Positions 5,989 through 13,622 of a stretch of 15,405 nucleotides of DNA are shown here, in pieces; positions within the stretch are counted from its first letter, which is position 1, and the number at the start of each line of letters is the position of its first letter. Where the stretch lies: assembly GCA_949076555.1 (NCBI GenBank), contig CARUOB010000022.1, forward strand, positions 1-15,405, given 5' to 3'. Position numbers and translations under genes: made by a program. This DNA comes from an uncultured Lachnospiraceae bacterium. GTDB taxonomy: Bacteria; Bacillota; Clostridia; Lachnospirales; Lachnospiraceae. The notes beneath the pieces were generated by a model, which made no database searches, was not told the origin of the DNA, and worked only from the letters and a program-made list of their open reading frames with translations.

Positions 5989-7437
5989 GTGATACATCAA
6001 TATATAAGTAACGGTTACCATATTGTGATGGACGTCAACAGCGGCAGCGTCCATGTGATGGACAAGCCTGCTTATGACACCGTTCCGGTCGTGGAGCGGC
6101 TGCTTCGGCAGGGAATTAAGGAGCGGGAGGAGATTGCCCGCACGGTGGCAGAGGAGTTGGCCATGGACCGTCCCGTAGCGGAGGAGACGGTGGAGGAAAT
6201 CCTGTATTTGAAGGAACAGGGACAGCTTTTTACGGAGGACATCTACGAGAATTACATAGATGCCTTTCAAAACCGGGAGACCGTGGTGAAGGCGCTCTGC
6301 CTGCACATCGCCCACGACTGCAATCTGGCCTGCAAATACTGCTTTGCGGGGGAAGGGGAATACCACGGCAGACGGGCGCTGATGAGCCTGGAAGTGGGAA
6401 AGAAGGCGCTGGATTTCCTTGTGGCCAATTCCGGCAGCCGGGTGAATCTGGAGGTGGACTTTTTCGGCGGGGAACCGCTTATGAACTGGCAGGTGGTGAA
6501 AGATCTGGTAGCTTACGGCAGATCCCTCGAGGAGCCGCACCACAAGAAATTCCGCTTTACCCTGACCACCAACGGCGTGCTGCTTGACGACGAAATTCTG
6601 GAATTTGCGAACAGGGAAATGTCAAATCTTGTTTTAAGCATAGACGGCAGGAAGGAAATTCACGATCTGATGCGGCCCCACCGCGGCGGACAGGGCAGCT
6701 ACGACGAGATCCTTCCGAAATATAAGAGGGCGGCAGAGAGCAGGAACCAGATGAACTACTATGTGCGGGGCACCTACACCCACAACAACACGGACTTTTC
6801 CGAGGACGTGCTTCATCTGGCCGACGAAGGCTTTGAGCAGATCTCGGTGGAGCCTGTGGTGGCGGAGAAAAAAGAAGATTATGCCCTTCGCATGGAGGAT
6901 GTGCCCAAGCTCCTTTCCGAGTACGACAGGCTTGCTTTGGAATATATTCGCAGAAAAAGGGAAGGAAAGGGTTTTCAATTCTTTCATTTTATGATAGATT
7001 TAGAAGGTGGCCCTTGCGTGGCAAAGAGATTGTCAGGCTGTGGGTCAGGTACGGAGTATCTGGCGGTTACCCCCTGGGGAGATCTTTATCCCTGTCATCA
7101 GTTCGTGGGACAGGAAGAATTTCTCATGGGAAATGTGGACGAGGGGATTGTCCGGGAGGATCTGCGGGATCAGTTTAAAGCGTGCAATGTCTACGCGAAG
7201 AAGGCGTGCAGGGATTGTTTCGCGAAATTTTATTGCAGTGGCGGCTGCGCGGCCAACGCTTACCATGAGAGCGGCGACGTGAACGGTTCCTATGAGCTGG
7301 GGTGTGAACTGCAGCGGAAGCGTGTCGAATGTGCGATTATGATAAAAGCGGCGCTTGCCGATAAGGAATCATCGCTCGGCAGCGATGATGTGAGTATGCC
7401 TGCGGCAAACTCTGAGAATGCTTCGCATTCTCCTTAA
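5989..7437 (+). CDS. scfB: SCIFF radical SAM maturase (SPASM domain)
   Basis: A cytoplasmic radical S-adenosylmethionine enzyme predicted to form Cys-to-Thr thioether bonds in the SCIFF peptide. The 482-residue product opens with a peptide-recognition (RRE-like) region, about 1-90, with the family-typical start MIHQYISNGYHIVMDVNSGS. The radical SAM domain follows, with the [4Fe-4S] motif Cys111-x3-Cys115-x2-Cys118 and GGEPLMN at 160-166. The C-terminal SPASM region carries auxiliary-cluster cysteines, including 343, 351, 369, 407, 410, 416, 420 and 439 (CRDCFAKFYCSGGC, 407-420). The start is GTG at 5989 with AGGAG at 5977-5981, 7 nt upstream. The last 22 residues or so (SSLGSDDVSMPAANSENASHSP) come from palindromic DNA and are probably not part of the fold. 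The MITE lies 75 bp upstream. Confidence 0.94.
   Translation: MIHQYISNGYHIVMDVNSGSVHVMDKPAYDTVPVVERLLRQGIKEREEIARTVAEELAMDRPVAEETVEEILYLKEQGQLFTEDIYENYIDAFQNRETVVKALCLHIAHDCNLACKYCFAGEGEYHGRRALMSLEVGKKALDFLVANSGSRVNLEVDFFGGEPLMNWQVVKDLVAYGRSLEEPHHKKFRFTLTTNGVLLDDEILEFANREMSNLVLSIDGRKEIHDLMRPHRGGQGSYDEILPKYKRAAESRNQMNYYVRGTYTHNNTDFSEDVLHLADEGFEQISVEPVVAEKKEDYALRMEDVPKLLSEYDRLALEYIRRKREGKGFQFFHFMIDLEGGPCVAKRLSGCGSGTEYLAVTPWGDLYPCHQFVGQEEFLMGNVDEGIVREDLRDQFKACNVYAKKACRDCFAKFYCSGGCAANAYHESGDVNGSYELGCELQRKRVECAIMIKAALADKESSLGSDDVSMPAANSENASHSP
7368..7432 (+). repeat. Palindromic cluster at the 3' end of scfB
   Basis: Three successive hairpins lie in the last 70 bp of the coding region. They are 7368-7376 with 7381-7389 (ATCATCGCT, 9 bp, 4-nt loop), 7397-7400 with 7404-7407 (TGCC/GGCA), and 7414-7421 with 7425-7432 (GAGAATGC/GCATTCTC, 8 bp, TTC loop). 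No U-tract follows. They look like repetitive palindromes absorbed into the reading frame. Confidence 0.6.
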
Positions 7438-7487
7438 ATGATTTACACAGTTGCGTTTTTCGAATTATGAACAAAGGAGAGTTAGTC

Positions 7488-9752
7488 ATGAAAAAGAGCA
7501 GAGCGGTTGTCAGTCTGATCGTCTATGTGCTGATTTTGGGACTGCTGGGTTATACGGCAGTTTTCGGCGTCGGTTCGGACAAGTCGGGCGCGGCGGAGAG
7601 CATTAAGCTGGGACTGGATCTGGCGGGCGGCGTCAGTATCACCTATCAGGTAGTGGGAGACGAGGATCCCAGCGCGGAGGATATGAGCGATACCATCTAC
7701 AAATTGCAGCAGCGTGTGGACGGTTACAGCACGGAGGCGCAGGTGTATCAGGAGGGAAACGACCGGATTAACATCGAGATTCCCGGCGTCACCGATGCCA
7801 ACGCGATTTTAGAGGAGCTTGGTAAGCCCGGAAGCCTTTACTTTATCGCCCAGACGGACAGCGAGGGCAACAATAACTATGACATGGGCTACGGTGTGGA
7901 TGCAACAGGCAATCTGGTTCCGCAGTACCAGTTGAACAAGACATTGGAGGAATTGCAGGCGGACGGCTCCATCGTGCTTACCGGCACGGAGGTGGACGGC
8001 GCGCAGGCGAGAGCCCAGCAGGATTCCATGGGAAATCTGGAAAACGTAGTTTCCCTTTCCTTTAATGAAGCTGGCAAGCAGGCCTTTGCGGATGCAACGA
8101 CCAAGGCTTTTGAGAACGGTGAGACCATTGCGATCTACTACGACGGCGAGTTCGTGAGCGTGCCCAATGTACAGGCGGCTATCACGGACGGCAACGCGGT
8201 GATCACAGGGCAGAGCACGGCGGCGGAGGCGGAGCAGCTTGCTTCCACCATCCGTATCGGCGGTTTGAAGCTGGAGCTTGAGGAGCTTAGGTCCAACGTG
8301 GTGGGCGCACAGCTCGGTTCGGCGGCGATCCGGACAAGCCTGACGGCGGCGGCAGTCGGGTTTGCGCTGGTGGTTATCTTTATGATTGCGGTTTATTATG
8401 TGGCGGGTTTTGCGGCGTCTCTGGCGCTGTGTCTGTATACGGAACTTCTGGTCATTTTGATGTATGCTTTTGAGGTGACCTTAACCCTGCCCGGTATTGC
8501 GGGTATTATCTTAACCGTCGGTATGGCGGTGGATGCGAACGTGATTATCTTCGCCCGTATCCGTGAGGAGCTGGCGGACGGCAAGTCGGTGCAAAGCGCC
8601 ATTAAGATCGGTTTCCAGAAAGCGTTGTCCGCGATTCTGGACGGCAATATCACCACATTGATTGCGGGTCTGGTGCTCTACTTTATGGGAAGCGGCACGA
8701 TCAAGGGCTTCTCCATCACTTTGATGTTAGGTATCGTCCTTTCCATGTTTACGGCGCTTGTGGTGACCAAGTTCTTAGTGAACATCTTCTATGCGCTGGG
8801 CATTCAGAGTGAGAAAGCCTACGGTGTGGCGAAGGAGAGAAAGACCATCAACTTCCTCTCCAAGAGATATGTGTTCTTTGGTATTTCCGTCGCAGCGATT
8901 CTGGCAGGATTCGTCGCAATGGGCATCAATAAATCGAGCATCGGCATGACGATGAATTACAGTCTGGATTTTGTGGGCGGCACTTCCACGACCATGACGC
9001 TCAACGAGGATATGAGCATCGAGGAGATCGACGCACAGATCGTTCCCCACATCGAGAAGATCACCGGGGACGGCAACGTGATGAGCACCAAGGTGGCAGG
9101 TTCCAACGATATTATCATTAAGACCAGAACTTTGAACGTGCAGGAGAGAGAGGCATTTAACGAAGTGATGGTGAATAACTTCGGTGTGGATGAGAGCAGT
9201 ATCACGGCGGAGACCATCAGCGCAACGATCAGTTCCGAAATGCAGTCCGGTGCGATCAAGGCGATTCTGGTGTCCACGGTGCTGATGCTTCTGTATATCT
9301 GGTTCCGCTTTAAGGACATCCGCTTCGGCGCAAGCTCTGTGATCGCGCTGCTGCATGACGTGCTTGTGGTGCTGGCGTTCTACGCGATCGTGAGAGTGTC
9401 TGTGGGCAATACCTTTATCGCGTGTATGCTGACCATCGTTGGTTACTCCATCAACGCCACCATCGTTATTTTCGACCGTGTGCGTGAGAATCTGCGTGGG
9501 ATGCGGAGCAAGGAAGGGCTGGATGAGATGGTCAACAGAAGTATCACCCAGACGCTCACGAGAAGTATCTTTACTTCCCTGACCACCTTCTTTATGGTGG
9601 CGGCGCTGGAGGTGTTCGGCGTTTCTTCCATCCGGGAGTTTGCGCTGCCTCTGATGGCAGGTATTATCTGCGGCACCTATTCTTCCATCTGTCTGACGGG
9701 TGCGCTCTGGTATGTGTTCCGCACGAAGCTGGTGAAGAAGGCGGCGAAGTAA
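7488..9752 (+). CDS. secDF: Fused protein translocase subunit SecDF
   Basis: Membrane chaperone of the Sec pathway that uses the proton gradient to complete export at the outer face. SecD and SecF are fused in one 754-residue chain, as in Bacillus. The SecD half has helix 1 (about 6-27), GLDLAGG at 42-48, a large extracytoplasmic P1 region to about 270, and a helix bundle with GMAVDANVIIFARIREE, whose Asp349 matches the conserved transmembrane Asp. The SecF half starts near 450, has LDFVGGT (Asp494), and carries GYSINATIVIFDRVREN; Ala657 there replaces a usual Asp (see findings). I chose the ATG at 7488 because AAAGGAGA (7473-7480) lies 7 nt before it; the in-frame ATG at 7467 would put that site inside the gene. 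It lies 50 bp after scfB and is probably partly co-transcribed with it. Confidence 0.94.
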   Translation: MKKSRAVVSLIVYVLILGLLGYTAVFGVGSDKSGAAESIKLGLDLAGGVSITYQVVGDEDPSAEDMSDTIYKLQQRVDGYSTEAQVYQEGNDRINIEIPGVTDANAILEELGKPGSLYFIAQTDSEGNNNYDMGYGVDATGNLVPQYQLNKTLEELQADGSIVLTGTEVDGAQARAQQDSMGNLENVVSLSFNEAGKQAFADATTKAFENGETIAIYYDGEFVSVPNVQAAITDGNAVITGQSTAAEAEQLASTIRIGGLKLELEELRSNVVGAQLGSAAIRTSLTAAAVGFALVVIFMIAVYYVAGFAASLALCLYTELLVILMYAFEVTLTLPGIAGIILTVGMAVDANVIIFARIREELADGKSVQSAIKIGFQKALSAILDGNITTLIAGLVLYFMGSGTIKGFSITLMLGIVLSMFTALVVTKFLVNIFYALGIQSEKAYGVAKERKTINFLSKRYVFFGISVAAILAGFVAMGINKSSIGMTMNYSLDFVGGTSTTMTLNEDMSIEEIDAQIVPHIEKITGDGNVMSTKVAGSNDIIIKTRTLNVQEREAFNEVMVNNFGVDESSITAETISATISSEMQSGAIKAILVSTVLMLLYIWFRFKDIRFGASSVIALLHDVLVVLAFYAIVRVSVGNTFIACMLTIVGYSINATIVIFDRVRENLRGMRSKEGLDEMVNRSITQTLTRSIFTSLTTFFMVAALEVFGVSSIREFALPLMAGIICGTYSSICLTGALWYVFRTKLVKKAAK

Positions 9753-9760
9753 GAATAAGG

Positions 9761-9789
9761 TTCAGCACGCGCTCATAAAGTACTATAAA
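9761..9789 (+). promoter_or_regulatory. Possible promoter overlapping the secDF terminator
   Basis: TTCAGC (9761-9766, 3/6), a 17-nt spacer and TATAAA (9784-9789, 5/6) point to a start near 9796, inside the left arm of the secDF terminator. It could drive recJ, which otherwise has only 53 bp between the terminator and its ATG. Confidence 0.3.
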
Positions 9790-9791
9790 TG

Positions 9792-9841
9792 ACCCTCTGA
9801 AAATGTTACAATAGGTTGTGACTTTTCGGAGGGTGTTTTTT
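9792..9841 (+). terminator. Intrinsic terminator of secDF
   Basis: The stem pairs 9792-9803 (ACCCTCTGAAAA) with 9823-9834 (TTTTCGGAGGGT), with one G-U pair. It can extend inward by GTTAC/GTGAC after a single unpaired base. A run of six Ts follows at 9836-9841. This is a textbook Rho-independent terminator, 39 bp after the secDF stop. Confidence 0.88.
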
Positions 9842-9894
9842 GCGCCGGAGGAAATGGCAGTAGATACAGAAAGGTGCGGCAGTGGTGATATTGT

Positions 9895-11685
9895 ATGGCG
9901 AAATGGATGGTGTCCGCCAAGAAAGCGGATTTTGACGGGATAGCGAAACGGTTTGGGATTGATCCGGTGATTGCCAGAATCATACGGAACAGGGACGTGG
10001 TGGGGGATGAGATGATCGAAAAATTCCTGCGCGGCACGACGGCTGACTTATATGACCCGGCCCTTCTAAAGGACGCAGGGAAGGCGGCGGCTATTCTCTG
10101 TGAGAAAACGAAGGAGAAGAAAAAGATCCGGGTGATCGGGGATTATGATATCGACGGCGTTTGTGCCACGTATATTCTGACGGCGTGTCTGGAGCGGTGC
10201 GGCGCGGAAGTGTCCGCGGTGATTCCCCACCGGATTTTGGACGGTTACGGGTTGAATGACCGGCTGATCGAGGAGGCCGGGCAGGAGGGCGTGGACACCA
10301 TACTGACCTGCGATAACGGCATTGCGGCGACTTCGCAGATCGCCTGCGCGAAAGCGCTTGGCATGACGGTGATTGTGACGGATCACCATGAGGTGCCCTA
10401 CGAGGTGCAGGCGGAAGGAAGCCGCGTGGAGACGTTGCCCGCTGCCGACGCGGTGGTGGACCCGAAGCAGAGCGATTGTCCCTACCCCTACAAGGGCATC
10501 TGCGGTGCGGTGACGGCATATAAGCTGATGGAGATTTATTTGGGAAATATGGCGGATGCGGGCATCCTGTCCGCGGAGGAGAGGGAGACGCTCTTGCAGG
10601 AGATGCTGGCTTTCGCTGGTTTTGCCACTGTGGGGGATGTGATGGAGCTGACGGACGAAAACCGCATTCTGGTCAGGTACGGCCTGCGGCAGATCGAGCG
10701 GTCTGAAAATCCCGGCCTTCGCGCGTTGCTTACGGTGAACGAATTGACACAGAAGCGGCTGACGGGGTATCACATCGGCTTTGTCCTTGGGCCATGTCTG
10801 AACGCGACGGGGCGGCTTGATACGGCCAAACGCGCGCTTGCCATGTTCCGCACGAAGGCAGCGGCGGAGGCTGTGACCATAGCAGGGGAATTGAAGGCGT
10901 TAAATGACAGCCGGAAAGAAATGACGCTTTTTGGCACACAGCAGGCTATGGAACTGATAGAGAATACGGCGCTGAAAGAAGATAAGGTGCTGGTGGTATT
11001 CTTGCCGGACTGTCACGAGAGTCTGGCGGGGATCATCGCCGGGCGGATCAGGGAGCGGTACCACAAGCCGGTTTTTGTGCTGACACGCGGCGAAGAGGGC
11101 GTGAAGGGTTCCGGCCGTTCTATCGAGACGTATCACATGTACGACAAGATGAGTGAGTGTAAGGAGCTGTACACGAAGTACGGCGGGCACAAGATGGCGG
11201 CGGGGGTGTCCATGCCCGAGGAAAATGTGGAGGCGTTCCGGACGTATCTGAACGCGCACTGTGGATTGACGAATGCGGATCTTGTGGAGATCATACATAT
11301 CGACGTGCCCATGCCCATGTCTTATGTGACCCCGGAACTCGTCAGGCAGCTTTCCCTGCTAGAGCCTTTCGGCAACGGCAATCCCAAGCCTGTTTTTGCC
11401 CAGAAGAACGTGAGGGTATGCCGGGGGCGGATTCTGGGGAAGAATAGAAATGTGGGGAAATACCGGGTGGCTGACGAGAACGGGCGGGAGTACGATATGA
11501 TGTACTTTGGGGATCTGGAACAGTGGCACGCCTTTCTCACGGAACATTTCGGGCAGGAGGAGACAGACAGCCTCTACGCCGGAGGCAGCGCACGGATAGT
11601 CATCAGCGTGATTTATTACCCCGATATCAATGTGTACAAGGGAGTCGAGTCCCTGCAGATGGTGATGCAGGACTATAGCGTCTGA
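9895..11685 (+). CDS. recJ: Single-stranded-DNA exonuclease RecJ (DHH family)
   Basis: Degrades single-stranded DNA 5'->3' in recombination and mismatch or base-excision repair, using metal ions. The 596-residue length fits bacterial RecJ. The DHH phosphoesterase motifs are present: DYDIDG at 83-88, DNG at 140-142 and TDHHE at 162-166. A DHHA1 domain follows, with GSGRSIETYHMYDKM and GGHKMAAG, and then a C-terminal OB-fold region (about 460-596). The ATG at 9895 has only a weak GGTGA (9884-9888) upstream. The gene begins 53 bp after a strong terminator, which leaves its promoter uncertain. In many Firmicutes secDF and recJ are adjacent, as here. The stop codon abuts a repeat cluster. Confidence 0.93.
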   Translation: MAKWMVSAKKADFDGIAKRFGIDPVIARIIRNRDVVGDEMIEKFLRGTTADLYDPALLKDAGKAAAILCEKTKEKKKIRVIGDYDIDGVCATYILTACLERCGAEVSAVIPHRILDGYGLNDRLIEEAGQEGVDTILTCDNGIAATSQIACAKALGMTVIVTDHHEVPYEVQAEGSRVETLPAADAVVDPKQSDCPYPYKGICGAVTAYKLMEIYLGNMADAGILSAEERETLLQEMLAFAGFATVGDVMELTDENRILVRYGLRQIERSENPGLRALLTVNELTQKRLTGYHIGFVLGPCLNATGRLDTAKRALAMFRTKAAAEAVTIAGELKALNDSRKEMTLFGTQQAMELIENTALKEDKVLVVFLPDCHESLAGIIAGRIRERYHKPVFVLTRGEEGVKGSGRSIETYHMYDKMSECKELYTKYGGHKMAAGVSMPEENVEAFRTYLNAHCGLTNADLVEIIHIDVPMPMSYVTPELVRQLSLLEPFGNGNPKPVFAQKNVRVCRGRILGKNRNVGKYRVADENGREYDMMYFGDLEQWHAFLTEHFGQEETDSLYAGGSARIVISVIYYPDINVYKGVESLQMVMQDYSV

Positions 11686-11786
11686 GCAAATGTCCGATGA
11701 AATCGGACGTGGAGCGCTGAAAGCGCGGATTTGCGAGTCTCACGCCTGAGCAAAAGCGCAGATTTGCGAGTCTCATGCCTAAGCAA
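11681..11786. repeat. Repeat cluster at the recJ stop: twin GAA-loop hairpins and a 33-bp tandem duplication
   Basis: Two small hairpins sharing a GAA loop come first: 11692-11698 with 11702-11708 (GTCCGAT/ATCGGAC) and 11714-11718 with 11722-11726 (GCGCT/AGCGC). Then come two tandem 33-bp units, 11721-11753 and 11754-11786, identical at 30 of 33 positions and each containing GATTTGCGAGTCTCA. The end of the unit, CTGAGCAA, also appears at 11682-11689, where its TGA forms the recJ stop. The pattern suggests an intergenic repeat family. Confidence 0.7.
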
Positions 11787-11814
11787 GAGAAAAACAAGCG
11801 GCAGGACACGAAAA

Positions 11815-11833
11815 AGCCCGGACGTTCCGGGCT
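11815..11833. terminator. Terminator hairpin downstream of recJ
   Basis: A perfect 8-bp stem, AGCCCGGA (11815-11822) with TCCGGGCT (11826-11833), and a 3-nt loop. On the plus strand the tail is CTCTCTCGCAGTTTT, a weak U-tract. On the minus strand the stem is followed by TTTTT, the stronger terminator. It is probably bidirectional and ends recJ transcription. Confidence 0.7.
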
Positions 11834-11968
11834 CTCTCGCAGTTTTCTTATGAGGGGGAGATAGTGAATTCATCAACTATCTTGATACCTATCATAATGT
11901 GTAATTGTGTCCAAAATGTGTTTAGAGTATGAAGGAAAAATAAAAAAAGATTAAGAAACCTTAAAGCA

Positions 11969-12054
11969 GTGTGAAGGAAAGCACTAAGCTTGAAAGAATC
12001 TCACTAAGTGTTTTCAGGCTTCACACGAGAGAATGCCAAAGAACGGCATTCTCT
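11969..12054 (+). repeat. Two adjacent hairpins upstream of murE
   Basis: The first stem pairs 11969-11985 (GTGTGAAG then GAAAGCACT) with 12007-12015 and 12019-12026. That gives 17 pairs with one G-U, a 3-nt AGG bulge and a 21-nt loop. Immediately after it, 12028-12037 (AGAGAATGCC) pairs perfectly with 12045-12054 across a 7-nt loop. They could be an RNA leader if transcription starts upstream, or a palindromic repeat insertion. Confidence 0.55.
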
Positions 12055-12069
12055 GCAGGAAGACAAAAA

Positions 12070-12098
12070 TTGCAAAAAAGCGTTTTTCGTGCTATCTT
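12070..12098 (+). promoter_or_regulatory. Candidate murE promoter
   Basis: TTGCAA (12070-12075, 4/6) and TATCTT (12093-12098, 4/6) are separated by 17 nt. The predicted start near 12105 leaves a leader of about 48 nt with GAGGTGA at 12143-12149. The AT-rich surroundings make chance matches likely. Confidence 0.35.
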
Positions 12099-12152
12099 AC
12101 TATATAAATAAATATAAGAATATATGAGAAAAAGATTTTGACGAGGTGAAAT

Positions 12153-13622
12153 ATGGCAGCTTTAGGAGAATTGTTGCAGGGGATATCCTATACGTGCGTC
12201 AGCGGCACGGCAGAACGGGAGATAACGGATGTTATATATGATTCCAGAAAGGTAATGGAGGGCTGTCTGTTCGTCTGCATACCGGGGGCGAAGGCGGACG
12301 GCCATCAGTTTGCGGCGGACGCGGTGCGCGCCGGGGCGAAAGCGCTGCTTACGGAGCGTGAAGTGGAACTGCCGGAGGGGGCGGATGTGACGGTGATCCG
12401 TGTGGAGGACGTTCGTTACGCCATGGCGTTTGTCTCGGCGGCCTATTTCGGGCATCCGGCAGAGCAGATGAAAATCATAGGCATTACGGGCACGAAAGGC
12501 AAAACAACGACTACTTATCTGGTGAAATCCATTCTGGAGCAGGCGGGCAGGAAGGTGGGACTGATCGGCACCATAGAAATTATCATCGGGGATACCCATA
12601 TTCATGCGGAAAATACGACGCCTCAGTCTTATCTGGTGCAGAAATATTTCCGGATGATGGCGGATGCCGGGTGCGATACGGTAGTGATGGAGGTTTCCTC
12701 TCAGGGATTGATGCTGCACAGAACGCAGGGCTTTGTCTTTGATTTCGGTATTTTCACGAATTTGGAGCCGGATCATATCGGGGAAAATGAGCATAAAGAT
12801 TTTGACGACTATCTGCACTGCAAGAGTCTGCTGTTCAGGCAGTGCAGGGTTGGAATTGTGAACCGGGACGATTCCCACTGGGAGGCGGTCACGAAAGACT
12901 GCACTTGCCAGCTTGAAACGTACGGGATCGATACGGAGGCGGATCTGCGGGTGACAGATATTACTTTCTTAATCGAAGGGGGAAGTCTGGGAATGGCTTT
13001 CACCACAAAGGGACTTACGGAACTTTCGGTGAAGACGGCGTCTCCCGGAAAATTCAGTGTTTACAATGCGCTGACGGCCATTGCCATCTGCAGACATTTC
13101 GGCGTGGACGAGGAGGAGATACGAAGCGCCCTTGCGGCGGCGAAGGTGAAGGGACGCACGGAGATGGTGAAGGTATCCGATGCGTTTACCCTGATGATCG
13201 ACTATGCCCACAACGCCATGGCCCTCAAGAGTCTGCTGGAAACGCTCAGAGCCTACAATCCCCACCGTCTGGTCTGTCTTTTCGGCTGTGGTGGAAACCG
13301 GGCGAAATCCAGACGCTACGAGATGGGGGAGGTGAGCGGCCGGATGGCGGATCTGACCATCATCACTTCCGACAATCCGCGGACGGAGGAACCCCAGGCG
13401 ATCATCGACGATATTAAGACCGGGATCGCGAAAACAGACGGCAGGTATGTGGAGATCTGCGACAGAAAAGAGGCCATCGCCTACGCCATCGATCATGGCG
13501 AGCCGGGTGACATTATCGTGCTGGCAGGCAAGGGCCATGAGGACTATCAGGAGATAAACGGCGTGAAGTACCCGATGGATGAGAGAGTGCTGATACAGGA
13601 AATTTTAGAGGAGAGGGCATGA
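12153..13622 (+). CDS. murE: UDP-N-acetylmuramoyl-tripeptide synthetase MurE, meso-diaminopimelate type
   Basis: Cytoplasmic ATP-dependent ligase adding the third amino acid to UDP-MurNAc-L-Ala-D-Glu in peptidoglycan synthesis. The 489 residues show the Mur ligase order: N-terminal domain with YDSRKV at 29-34, central ATPase with the P-loop GTKGKTTT (113-120) and NTTPQ, the lysine expected to be carbamylated (Lys224 in HCKSLLF), YAHNAMAL near 351-358, and the C-terminal domain. DNPR at 407-410 is the motif associated with meso-diaminopimelate rather than lysine, which implies mDAP-type peptidoglycan. GKGHED follows near the C terminus. GAGGTGA sits just upstream of the ATG. The stop overlaps the priA start (ATGA), so the two are probably translationally coupled. 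Confidence 0.95.
   Translation: MAALGELLQGISYTCVSGTAEREITDVIYDSRKVMEGCLFVCIPGAKADGHQFAADAVRAGAKALLTEREVELPEGADVTVIRVEDVRYAMAFVSAAYFGHPAEQMKIIGITGTKGKTTTTYLVKSILEQAGRKVGLIGTIEIIIGDTHIHAENTTPQSYLVQKYFRMMADAGCDTVVMEVSSQGLMLHRTQGFVFDFGIFTNLEPDHIGENEHKDFDDYLHCKSLLFRQCRVGIVNRDDSHWEAVTKDCTCQLETYGIDTEADLRVTDITFLIEGGSLGMAFTTKGLTELSVKTASPGKFSVYNALTAIAICRHFGVDEEEIRSALAAAKVKGRTEMVKVSDAFTLMIDYAHNAMALKSLLETLRAYNPHRLVCLFGCGGNRAKSRRYEMGEVSGRMADLTIITSDNPRTEEPQAIIDDIKTGIAKTDGRYVEICDRKEAIAYAIDHGEPGDIIVLAGKGHEDYQEINGVKYPMDERVLIQEILEERA

Larger units (their letters stand above)
11834..12152. other. AT-rich, hairpin-containing non-coding region before murE
   Basis: No supportable gene on either strand in these 319 bp. 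It contains an inverted pair AGATAGT/ACTATCT (11859-11865, 11876-11882), an A-rich tract (11933-11950), spaced TTAAG/TTAAA motifs at 11951 and 11961, the hairpin pair at 11969-12054, and a candidate murE promoter. The base composition is clearly more AT-rich than that of the flanking genes. Confidence 0.6.

Noticed and set aside
7442..7470. Promoter for secDF with TTTACA as -35
   Set aside because: No acceptable -10 lies at 16-18 nt spacing; the best match needs a 15-nt spacer.
9854..9943. Short upstream reading frame starting ATG at 9854 after GGAGG, overlapping recJ
   Set aside because: GGAGG is only 2 nt from the ATG, too close for initiation, and the frame enters recJ out of register; it is unlikely to be a real leader peptide.
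11721..11786. CRISPR-like repeats
   Set aside because: The two 33-bp units are directly tandem with no spacer between them, and no cas gene is present.
11673..11876. 67-codon minus-strand reading frame with an internal ETRKSAL-type repeat
   Set aside because: The peptide repeat is simply the translated 33-bp DNA repeat; there is no ribosome binding site and it overlaps the terminator and the recJ end.
11840..12060. 6S RNA candidate near recJ
   Set aside because: The stretch does not form one long rod with a central open bubble; the AT-rich left half has no pairing partner.
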